This document shows positions 57,800 through 64,000 of a DNA stretch of 64,000 nt, piece by piece; position 1 is the stretch's first letter, and the number at the start of each line of letters is the position of its first letter. Where the stretch lies: the NCBI RefSeq assembly GCF_009455625.1, contig NZ_QPEQ01000001.1, positions 930,001-994,000 on the forward strand, given 5' to 3'. The translations under genes and the position numbers were made by a program. Under the pieces are notes generated by a model. It was not told the DNA's origin and searched no databases. It worked only from the letters and a program-made list of their open reading frames with translations. The stretch comes from Paraburkholderia bonniea. GTDB taxonomy: Bacteria > Pseudomonadota > Gammaproteobacteria > Burkholderiales > Burkholderiaceae.

Positions 57800-58201
57800 T
57801 CATTCACTGCTTGTTGCCGCCACGTTGAGCTCACCGTCCTGGAACGTGACCTCGCTGTGCTGTGGCTTGGCCTCGGGCCACTCGGTGGCTTGGCGCTTGC
57901 GTTGCACCTGATACGAGCTCAGGACCCCATGCGCGACCATGTCAATGGCTGGACGCACGACGCCATGGCGGTCGGTCCACACCTTGGGCGTTAGCGTGCC
58001 GGCCAGCGCAATGCTGTCGCCGTCGTCCAGCGCGAGCAAGACGGTTTGCGCCATAGGGTCGAACGTAATGACATTGACGAACAGCATTTCGCCGTTCTGA
58101 CTGGTGGCCCGCACTTTGGCTGTGACAAACGTGCGGCCCTGCTGGCCTTCACGCGCCGAGGGCTGGCCGTAGACCTTGCCCGCGATCAGTCCATCTATCA
58201 T
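57800..58201 (-). CDS. Single-stranded DNA-binding (SSB)-like OB-fold protein
   Basis: This 133-residue protein has the SSB-like pattern GQQGRTFVTAKVRATSQNGEMLFVNV and ALDDGDSIALAGTLTPKVW. An acidic end (SEVTFQDGELNVAATSSE) lacks the DDDIPF tip of canonical SSB. It is therefore probably an accessory SSB homologue of the kind seen on plasmids, phages and islands, not the housekeeping protein. No mobile-element genes are adjacent. Confidence 0.8.
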   Translation of the reverse strand: MIDGLIAGKVYGQPSAREGQQGRTFVTAKVRATSQNGEMLFVNVITFDPMAQTVLLALDDGDSIALAGTLTPKVWTDRHGVVRPAIDMVAHGVLSSYQVQRKRQATEWPEAKPQHSEVTFQDGELNVAATSSE

Positions 58202-59397
58202 TGCTGTCTCCTTCTAACCGGGTAAATCGTTTGTTGACTGGGGCTAGCGTGCCAGCGCCCGAATCGAAGCCTGTGATGCTGGCCAGAGCACGCGTGAGCA
58301 CGAACATTTTTTAGCGTGTGGCCGAGCGCTGCGTATTAAAACTCAAGTGATGTTCCGTTGTCACTGGAAAGACAAGGTAACGCAGGATTTTTTATAAAAA
58401 TTAAAATTGTCTGGATAACGCGGTTTATATATTGGGCCATTGAGGTTGATGCTTTGTAAAAAAACCGGCGTAATGATTGATAGGGATGCTGTGGGAGATT
58501 GGCTGAATGAGTGACTTATTCAGTCAACATTTTTAAGACGTTCGTGATTTTTTTAAGAATTTTTCGCCAAGGCGCACAAGCAAAAATTCTTAAGAATCAG
58601 GGGGTATCTAAGATATTTATAGGATGACATTTGCTTCGTTGGATTTTGTGACGAAATAAACGCTTAATGGTACTCGGAAAATTCGTTCGGTTCTGCCGCC
58701 GGTGAAGCAAATGACGCGAAACCAGGGTAAGCCTTAGTCGCTGGATGCAAGGCAGCAGGTCCTGGCGGGCGGTTTCTGGCGTCGTGTGGCGTGGCGCGGT
58801 GTGTGAGTTAGCGCAGCGTCGAAGCGATGGTGAAGCGCGTTTTGAGTTGATGTTGGTGCAGTGATGCTGAGGTGTTTTGCCGCTGAACAGCATCTGGGGA
58901 TTTTCAGTTTGCTTTAACGCGTAGAGCTGGCTGGCGGGAAGTTGAGCAGTTTTATTGCCGGGGTTGTTGCCAGGGTTGTTGTCGGAGTTGTTGTCGGAGT
59001 TGTTGTATTAATCAGGTAATTTTGGCCGGATTTATTTTTCTGGGCATGATGTGGAGTTTTTGTCATTTATCGTTGAATCAGTCAGTAAAATCCGGCAATT
59101 CGATATCAATGTGCTTGATGAATATCTGCGGGGAATGGCTTATGTTGCGGTCTACAGCCTGTTCTAGCCGTGCTTTTGTTATTGGCATGGCCGGTATTAT
59201 TTTTTTGTTGTGGTTTTATCCGAGTTAGGGTTTGAACAGGCCATTCTTCACGTTGTCGGTGAGCGGCATGACGTTATGTCCAGTGGTATCTCCAAACGAA
59301 GAAAAGCGGTGGTCATTCGCCTAGTGTTACAAAAGTACCGCCCGCACCACTCGATACCACCGGCTGTCCATGGAACAAACCGGATTACCAAAGCAAC
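58202..59397. other. Long AT-rich gap without a supported gene
   Basis: This is 1.2 kb of lower-GC DNA. It includes a strong inverted repeat at 58553-58593 and TTGTTGTCGGAG-type repeats at about 58960-59010. Short frames at 58597-58893 (minus) and 59022-59228 (plus) have no family signature or ribosome site and are left out. It may be a remnant of accessory DNA near the tRNA-Leu gene. Confidence 0.5.
58553..58593. repeat. 12-base perfect inverted repeat TTAAGAATTTTT / AAAAATTCTTAA
   Basis: The arms enclose a 17-base loop that itself contains CGCC/GGCG, so a two-level hairpin can form. It may be a bidirectional terminator or the footprint of a small mobile sequence. Confidence 0.75.
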
Positions 59398-59435
59398 AAA
59401 AAACCCGCGAAGCTTCAAGCTATCGCGGGTTTTTG
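59398..59435 (-). terminator. Intrinsic terminator of tRNA-Leu
   Basis: AAAAACCCGCGA pairs with TCGCGGGTTTTT across a 12-base loop. On the minus strand it directly follows the tRNA, with a T-run on that side. Confidence 0.88.
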
Positions 59436-59465
59436 CACTTGTCCGGAGCTAACCGGAATACTTTT

Positions 59466-59550
59466 TGGTGCCTCGGGCCGGAATCGAACCGGCACTCCTT
59501 TCGGAACCGGATTTTGAGTCCGGCGCGTCTACCAATTTCACCACCGAGGC
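59466..59550 (-). tRNA. tRNA-Leu (anticodon CAA)
   Basis: The 85-base minus-strand cloverleaf has acceptor stem GCCTCGG/CCGAGGC, discriminator A and an encoded CCA. The anticodon loop CTCAAAA between CCGGA and TCCGG gives anticodon CAA. A long variable arm typical of tRNA-Leu and the T loop TTCGATT are present. Confidence 0.95.
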
Positions 59551-59788
59551 ATGATCTGAATTTTCGTCTATGGCTGCTACTGCACAAGGCTGCACTAGGC
59601 GAAAACGTAGATTATGGCGGAAAACATGATGCTGGGCAAGTCACATAGCCATGTTCTGTCGCGCGTGCCTAGGTTAGTCACAAGCGCTCGAAAATGCTCG
59701 AAAAACCGCTGCGTTGCCACGCGCCCCATCCGTTCCCGCCAGAAACACCAAAACGCCAGATCAAAACCGCGCGGGCCACGATGGCACA

Positions 59789-60139
59789 ATGCGGGTCCGT
59801 TGTTTTCGATTCAGGAAAGCTGTGCTGATTGCCAATGGTTCGTCTTGTTCGTCTGATGCCACGAGCGTCGCGTGCCGTCCGGCCTGCGGCGCATGCTGCA
59901 TCGCTCCTTCTATTTCCAGCCCGATTCCCGGCATGCCCCATGGCAAGGCGGCAGGCGAGCGCTGCGTGCAACTGGGCGACGATATGCGCTGCGCGATTTT
60001 TGGCCAGCCCGAACGACCGGCCTGTTGCTCGGGTCTGCAACCGCAAATGCCGATGTGCGGCACGACGCGCGATGAAGCGCTGGCATGGCTGGTGTTGCTT
60101 GAAACGCAAACCCAGCCGGTTGTGATGGGGTCTCATTAG
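59789..60139 (+). CDS. YkgJ-family cysteine cluster protein
   Basis: This 116-residue protein has the Cys cluster CRPACGACC followed by IAPSISSPIPGMPHGK, GERCVQLGDDMRC and ERPACCSGLQP, the UPF0153/YkgJ pattern thought to bind zinc or an iron-sulfur cluster. The biochemical role is unknown. The start is uncertain: the ATG at 59789 is chosen, but the conserved part begins about 28 residues later with no ATG nearer. The antisense frame over the same bases is rejected. Confidence 0.78.
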   Translation: MRVRCFRFRKAVLIANGSSCSSDATSVACRPACGACCIAPSISSPIPGMPHGKAAGERCVQLGDDMRCAIFGQPERPACCSGLQPQMPMCGTTRDEALAWLVLLETQTQPVVMGSH

Positions 60140-60237
60140 TTTGGATGATGCTGGCCTAGGGCCCTTATCTTCTAATCCCCCGATTTCCTGTTCCCATTCT
60201 TAATTCTCAATTCTCGATTTTGAAGCGGAGAATTCGC

Positions 60238-60837
60238 ATGACTGATTCTGTTTCTGTCGCGCCGGGACGGCGCGGTTTCCTGCTTGCCGCCATGGTTGCG
60301 GCAGCTACCGTGGGTGCGGTGGCACCGTGGCCGGTTCAGGCCGTGTCGATCTTTCCCTTTATGCCGAAGCACTACACGTTCTCACAGCAGCAGGTGCTCG
60401 CTGCGGTGCAACGCAAATTTCCGTATCAGCGCACGGTCTCGCAGGTATTCGAGATCGCGTTGACGAATCCGGTGGTAGGTTTCCTGGCGGATTCAAACCG
60501 TGTTTCGGTGCGCCTCGATATCCGTCTGGCGAGTCCTTTTCTGACGCAGCCTGTGGCGGGGGTATTCACGCTGACCAGCCAGTTGGCGTATGACTCAACC
60601 AACCATGCCGTGGTGCTCAAAAGCCCGACGGTCGAGAACGTCAGCCTGGATGGCCAGGGGCAGGCCTATACACAGCAGGTCAGCGCTGCGGCCGCGATGC
60701 TTTCCACGCAGTTGCTGGATAACTACCCGGTTTACACCTTCAAGCCCGAGCAGTTGCAATTTGCCGGGGTGAATTATGAACCCGGTACAATCACCGTCCT
60801 TACAAACGGCATACGCGTTGAAATCGTCGAAAAATAA
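60238..60837 (+). CDS. DUF1439 family exported protein (YceB-like)
   Basis: This 199-residue protein has an N-terminal twin-Arg-containing leader (GRRGFLLAAMVAAATVGAVA) ending near an AxA site (VQAVS). The DUF1439 body follows (YTFSQQQVLAAVQRKFPYQR, DIRLASPF, YTFKPEQLQFAGVNYEPGTI). It lacks the lipobox Cys of E. coli YceB, so it is probably soluble in the periplasm. ATG at 60238 has a GCGGAG ribosome site. uppP begins 98 bases downstream on the same strand. Confidence 0.85.
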   Translation: MTDSVSVAPGRRGFLLAAMVAAATVGAVAPWPVQAVSIFPFMPKHYTFSQQQVLAAVQRKFPYQRTVSQVFEIALTNPVVGFLADSNRVSVRLDIRLASPFLTQPVAGVFTLTSQLAYDSTNHAVVLKSPTVENVSLDGQGQAYTQQVSAAAAMLSTQLLDNYPVYTFKPEQLQFAGVNYEPGTITVLTNGIRVEIVEK

Positions 60838-60935
60838 CAGCTGCAGCGTTGTGCGGTAAGCGAATGGTTGAGTGCAACGCTGGTTGCTGTTTTGAGCCTT
60901 CATCACAAATCACAATTATTGGGCGGGACTGACGG

Positions 60936-61769
60936 ATGGACTGGATTCTCATTTGCAAGGCACTGATTTTAGGCATCGTTGAAGGTGTGACCGAGTTTTT
61001 GCCGGTGTCGAGCACGGGTCACCTGATCGTCGTCGGCAGCTTGCTCAACTTCACAGGTGAACAGGCCAAAACGTTTGATGTCGTGATTCAGCTTGGGGCG
61101 ATTCTTGCGGTGTGCTGGGAGTACCGGCGCCGTATCGGTTGCGTGCTGGCCGGCTTGCCAACTCAGTCCAGTGCGCGGCGTTTCGCGTTGAATGTGTGCG
61201 TGGCGACGATTCCAGCGGTCGTGCTTGGTTTGCTGTTTGAGAAAGCGATCAAAGCGGCGCTTTTTTCGCCCGTGCCGGTGGCGCTGGCGCTGGTGGTGGG
61301 TGGGGTGCTGATTCTCTGGGTTGAAGCGCGTCAGCGCGACCAGAGTGAGCCGCCCCGGGTGCAGGCGGTCGATGACTTGACGCCGCTCGATGCGTTCAAG
61401 GTAGGGCTGGCGCAGTGCTTTGCGCTGATTCCCGGCATGTCGCGTTCTGGCTCGACGATTATCGGCGGCATGTTGTTCGGCCTTGAGCGTCGGGTAGCGA
61501 CCGAATTCTCGTTTTTTCTCGCTATTCCGATTATTTTCGGTGCGACGGCCTATGAGCTTCACAAGGGCTGGGCCGGGCTTTCAAGCGCGGATTTTGGCAC
61601 CTTTGGCATCGGTTTTGCCGCGGCATTCGTGAGTGCTTTTGCCTGTGTGCGCTGGTTGTTGCGCTACATCGCTACCCATGATTTCACGGTGTTTGCGTGG
61701 TACCGCATCGCCTTTGGCCTGCTGATTTTGCTGGTCGGGTATAGCGGCGGGCTGAACTGGGCGGGTTAA
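60936..61769 (+). CDS. uppP: Undecaprenyl-diphosphatase UppP (BacA)
   Basis: This 277-residue membrane protein has the two catalytic motifs of the family: [15 protein letters not shown] near residue 13 and [13 protein letters not shown] near residue 170. It dephosphorylates undecaprenyl diphosphate to recycle the lipid carrier for peptidoglycan and other envelope polymers, and extra copies give bacitracin tolerance. It ends at a bidirectional terminator shared with trmB. Confidence 0.96.
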   Translation: MDWILICKALILGIVEGVTEFLPVSSTGHLIVVGSLLNFTGEQAKTFDVVIQLGAILAVCWEYRRRIGCVLAGLPTQSSARRFALNVCVATIPAVVLGLLFEKAIKAALFSPVPVALALVVGGVLILWVEARQRDQSEPPRVQAVDDLTPLDAFKVGLAQCFALIPGMSRSGSTIIGGMLFGLERRVATEFSFFLAIPIIFGATAYELHKGWAGLSSADFGTFGIGFAAAFVSAFACVRWLLRYIATHDFTVFAWYRIAFGLLILLVGYSGGLNWAG

Positions 61770-61806
61770 GTGCGGTGCCACTTGGGTTCAGGTTTGAGAT
61801 GAAGTG

Positions 61807-61843
61807 AAAAAAGTCTGCGGCGTAGTGAGCCGCAGACTTTTTT
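61807..61843. terminator. Bidirectional terminator between uppP and trmB
   Basis: AAAAAAGTCTGCGGC pairs with GCCGCAGACTTTTTT across a 7-base loop, serving the convergent genes on both strands. Confidence 0.93.
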
Positions 61844-61848
61844 GCTTT

Positions 61849-62625
61849 TCAGGCCGCGTTGCGCCGCCGGAAAACCAGATCCCAGACGCCATGGCCGAGC
61901 CGTATGCCACGCCGTTCAAATTTGGTCACAGGACGGTAAGCGGGACGCGGCGCATAGCCGTCGGCGGTATTTTCCAGCGTGGGTTCTGCGCCAAGCACGT
62001 CGAGCATCTGTTCGGCGTAATGCTGCCAGTCGGTCGCGCAATGCAGATACGCGCCGGGTTTCAGGCGCGAGGCCAGCAGGGCGGCGAACACCGGCTGAAG
62101 CAGGCGGCGTTTGTGGTGCCGCGCCTTGTGCCACGGATCGGGAAAGAAAATATGCACGCCGTCGAGGCTGGCGGGCGCAATCATCTGTTCGAGCACTTCG
62201 ACGGCATCGTGCTGAATGATGCGGATATTGCTTAGCTCCTGCTCGCCGATCAGCTTGAGTAATGCACCAACGCCGGGCTCGTGGACTTCAACGCCGATGA
62301 AGTCTTCGTTAGGACGATGAGCCGCGATTTCCGCTGTGCTCGCGCCCATGCCAAAGCCGATCTCCAGCACGCGTGGCGCGTGCCGGCCAAAGTTTGCTGC
62401 CCAGTCGGGCTGGGTGGGGGCGAAGGGCACGACAAAGCGGCTGCCGAATTCATCCATGGCGCGGCGCTGCCCGGTCGAGACGCGTCCGGCGCGTGTGACG
62501 AAACTCCGGATACGGCGCAGATGAAGCGGCTCGCTGGTGGAGTCGGTTGCTTCATCAGGTGTGGTGTCGCCCGGCCCTGTTGAGAAGGTTTCCGGCAAAC
62601 CGGGTTCATTGGGATCGTGAATCAT
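61849..62625 (-). CDS. trmB: tRNA (guanine-N7)-methyltransferase TrmB
   Basis: This 258-residue protein has the SAM-binding motif [15 protein letters not shown] and [34 protein letters not shown] supplies the catalytic Asp and tRNA-contacting residues. It methylates G46 of tRNA. The N-terminal 45 residues are a variable extension, usual in Burkholderiaceae. The ATG at 62625 is used; a TTG two codons earlier is also in frame. Confidence 0.95.
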   Translation of the reverse strand: MIHDPNEPGLPETFSTGPGDTTPDEATDSTSEPLHLRRIRSFVTRAGRVSTGQRRAMDEFGSRFVVPFAPTQPDWAANFGRHAPRVLEIGFGMGASTAEIAAHRPNEDFIGVEVHEPGVGALLKLIGEQELSNIRIIQHDAVEVLEQMIAPASLDGVHIFFPDPWHKARHHKRRLLQPVFAALLASRLKPGAYLHCATDWQHYAEQMLDVLGAEPTLENTADGYAPRPAYRPVTKFERRGIRLGHGVWDLVFRRRNAA

Positions 62626-62730
62626 TGTCAATGGTGTCAGGAGAAAGACGGGTAAGAAGGGGCAACCAGGTGAATACAGGCAAGCGAGGCAAGTGGCCGC
62701 ACAGTATGCGTTTTAATGGGGGTTTTGCCG

Positions 62731-63057
62731 TTACATGGCCAGAACAAACCCCAGTTTCTGGTTGATGACATAGGTGTGTTTCTCAAACTGGTTTTGAATC
62801 AGCTGGCAGCGTTGGGCGAGTGGCAAGTTTTCATCGAGCTGCATTTTGGCGTGCCTGGCTATCGCATCTACCCATTCGCTTTCGCCAATGTCAGGGCCGT
62901 GCCCCTGGCCGTCTGAGGTATCGAAGTAATGCTGGTTGACATAGGCGGCCCATTCCGGGGTGCCAGGAGCGGCGGTTGGCGGGGTGGGGATATGCGTAGT
63001 CATGGCCAGCCAGCCAATAACCAGAACCGCGAGCAAACCAAGGACGACTTTCTTCAT
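62731..63057 (-). CDS. Small exported or membrane-anchored hypothetical protein
   Basis: This 108-residue protein has an N-terminal hydrophobic segment (VVLGLLAVLVIGWLAM), then a Pro/Thr-rich hinge. The soluble part carries GTPEWAAYVNQHY, HGPDIGESEWVDAIARHA and QLIQNQFEKHTYVINQKLG. I recognise no named domain. It is probably anchored to the inner membrane facing the periplasm. It lies upstream of trmB on the same strand with a 105-base gap. Confidence 0.75.
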   Translation of the reverse strand: MKKVVLGLLAVLVIGWLAMTTHIPTPPTAAPGTPEWAAYVNQHYFDTSDGQGHGPDIGESEWVDAIARHAKMQLDENLPLAQRCQLIQNQFEKHTYVINQKLGFVLAM

Positions 63058-63205
63058 GGCAGACCTGTGAGGGGATCACGCGAGGGCTGATGATAAGCGC
63101 CTGGCGGAGGTTGAAACATAGCGGGAGATTTCGGGTGAGGCGTGAGGTGTCCGGCCGCCTGTTCTCAAGCGCTGCTTTGAGCAAAAAGTGTGGGTGCGGC
63201 GGATG

Positions 63206-63242
63206 ATGAAAACCCCTTTCAGCGGCTTGCGTGAAAGGGGTT
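63206..63242 (-). terminator. Intrinsic terminator of tRNA-Gly
   Basis: AACCCCTTTC and GAAAGGGGTT enclose a 12-base loop. On the minus strand the stem follows the tRNA and ends in TTTT. Confidence 0.85.
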
Positions 63243-63251
63243 GGGGCATGC

Positions 63252-63326
63252 TGGAGCGGGCGATGGGAATCGAACCCACGTCTCTAGCTTGGGAAGCTAG
63301 GGTAATAGCCATTATACGACGCCCGC
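63252..63326 (-). tRNA. tRNA-Gly (anticodon CCC)
   Basis: The 75-base minus-strand cloverleaf includes the encoded CCA. The acceptor stem is GCGGGCG/CGCCCGC with discriminator T. The anticodon loop TTCCCAA between CTAGC and GCTAG gives CCC. The T loop TTCGATT is present. Confidence 0.95.
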
Positions 63327-63526
63327 AGAGCGCGCTATTTTACAGGGGTTTGGGCGCTTTGGGGAGGTGGGATTGAGTTGCTGGCGTGAAAAATGCGAGC
63401 GCTTTGGCAATGATGGCGGGCCAGTTTTGGCCGTTCGGCCAGCCACTCTATGCGTCCCGCTTATCATGGCGACGAATGCGGGGAAATACCGGCGCTGCGA
63501 TAACGGCGCCGGAGAGTAGTCTTTTC

Positions 63527-64000
63527 TTAACTGAGGTGGTTCATTATTTTTTTAAATACCAAAACGAACGGCACCAGGGTCATGCACACTATCGTGAAAT
63601 AAAACATTCCGGCATTATTTTCAGCGACATAAATTTCAGGTGCTAGCCAGATAACGATCGGCTCAAGAATTAAAAATCGGATCGGTATATGTAATCCGAG
63701 GATAAGAAGAGAGTTTTTTCCTACCCGGGAAAGGGGTTGGTAGTTTTCTAACAGTTTGCCGAGCGCTGCAACTAGCACGATGCCTGAAAATGCAATCAGC
63801 ACAAACAGGGCGTATCGGCGAGGGTAGTAAAGCGAAACTGTTTTGTAGTAATTGGGTATTTTATCCGCCAGAATGGCTCCCCAGATATTAATGACAGCTG
63901 CAACAGTTATAAATGCGCAAGCGGCCCAAGCCTGGAGTTTTTTGAGATTATAAATGATGCTGGAATTGGCGCAGTAGTAACCCACACAATAGAAAATAAG
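63527..64000 (-). CDS. Membrane acyltransferase-like protein, C-terminal part (5' end outside window)
   Basis: The frame is open to the window edge and gives 157 residues with about four hydrophobic helices. Helix spacing and LSRVGKNSLLILGLHIPIRFLI, with its final His, resemble the last part of acyltransferase-3 (OafA/NodX-like) proteins that modify surface polysaccharides. It is clearly more AT-rich than the genes before the tRNA. The assignment is tentative because the catalytic N-terminal half is missing. Confidence 0.6.
   Translation of the reverse strand, partial: LIFYCVGYYCANSSIIYNLKKLQAWAACAFITVAAVINIWGAILADKIPNYYKTVSLYYPRRYALFVLIAFSGIVLVAALGKLLENYQPLSRVGKNSLLILGLHIPIRFLILEPIVIWLAPEIYVAENNAGMFYFTIVCMTLVPFVLVFKKIMNHLS

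Noticed and set aside
59022-59228. 68-codon hydrophobic open frame near tRNA-Leu
   Set aside because: There is no ribosome site and no family resemblance. It could be a chance frame in AT-rich DNA.
59678-60136. 152-codon minus-strand open frame
   Set aside because: It is antisense to the YkgJ-type gene, whose Cys motif is clear on the plus strand.

Overview
The window is high-GC chromosomal DNA of a beta-proteobacterium, most likely Burkholderiaceae (Burkholderia, Paraburkholderia or Mycetohabitans relatives). This rests on gene content and protein sequence: groES/groEL with a C-terminal GGM tail, livHMGF, aspT/asdA, xdhABC, AroP, DUF2950/DUF3300, TrmB and UppP. The species cannot be fixed from sequence reading alone. 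Most of the window is ordinary housekeeping and transport DNA. It is interrupted by markedly AT-rich accessory genes and by an unusual number of simple-sequence and minisatellite tracts.

Layout. 1-751 is the end of an aldehyde dehydrogenase. 931-16882 is a tandem array of four about 4.05-kb units. Each unit encodes an approximately 1,110-residue AT-rich leucine-rich-repeat (LRR) protein of unknown function. Each of the three spacers carries a broken piece of the gene to the right of the array (MFS transporter tail) and a piece that looks like an aldehyde dehydrogenase head. The copies differ most in the LRR segment and at poly-G tracts that set the reading frame of the C-terminus. 16883-26751 holds three MFS exporters, a D-lactate dehydrogenase and an aspartate:alanine exchange/decarboxylation pair (aspT, asdA). 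27065-32224 is a xanthine dehydrogenase operon that looks damaged: xdhB has a frameshift at the catalytic Glu motif and two expanded in-frame repeats, and xdhC lacks its N-terminal domain. 32421-33962 is an AT-rich orphan gene, possibly an effector.

34113-43027 holds a HCCA-isomerase/DsbA-like protein, a TAXI-type receptor, a BON-domain protein, a TSUP permease, RarD and the DUF3300/DUF2950 envelope pair. 43841-45944 is groES-groEL with a sigma-32 promoter and a CIRCE operator. 46474-50473 is the branched-chain amino-acid ABC transporter livHMGF behind a structured leader. 50627-56809 holds an ArgD-type transaminase, a flavin/2Fe-2S reductase, an NAD-dependent epimerase-like protein, RsuA and AroP. 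57125-63057 holds a periplasmic chorismate mutase, an SSB-like protein, tRNA-Leu(CAA), a YkgJ-type cysteine cluster protein, a DUF1439 protein, UppP, TrmB and a small secreted protein. tRNA-Gly(CCC) follows, then an AT-rich acyltransferase that runs off the window end.

The most promising undescribed system is the LRR array. It combines multi-copy tandem organisation, localised diversification, mosaicism suggesting gene conversion, and homopolymer tracts suited to phase variation. That pattern is expected of secreted or surface-exposed host-interaction proteins, but secretion itself is not shown by the sequence.
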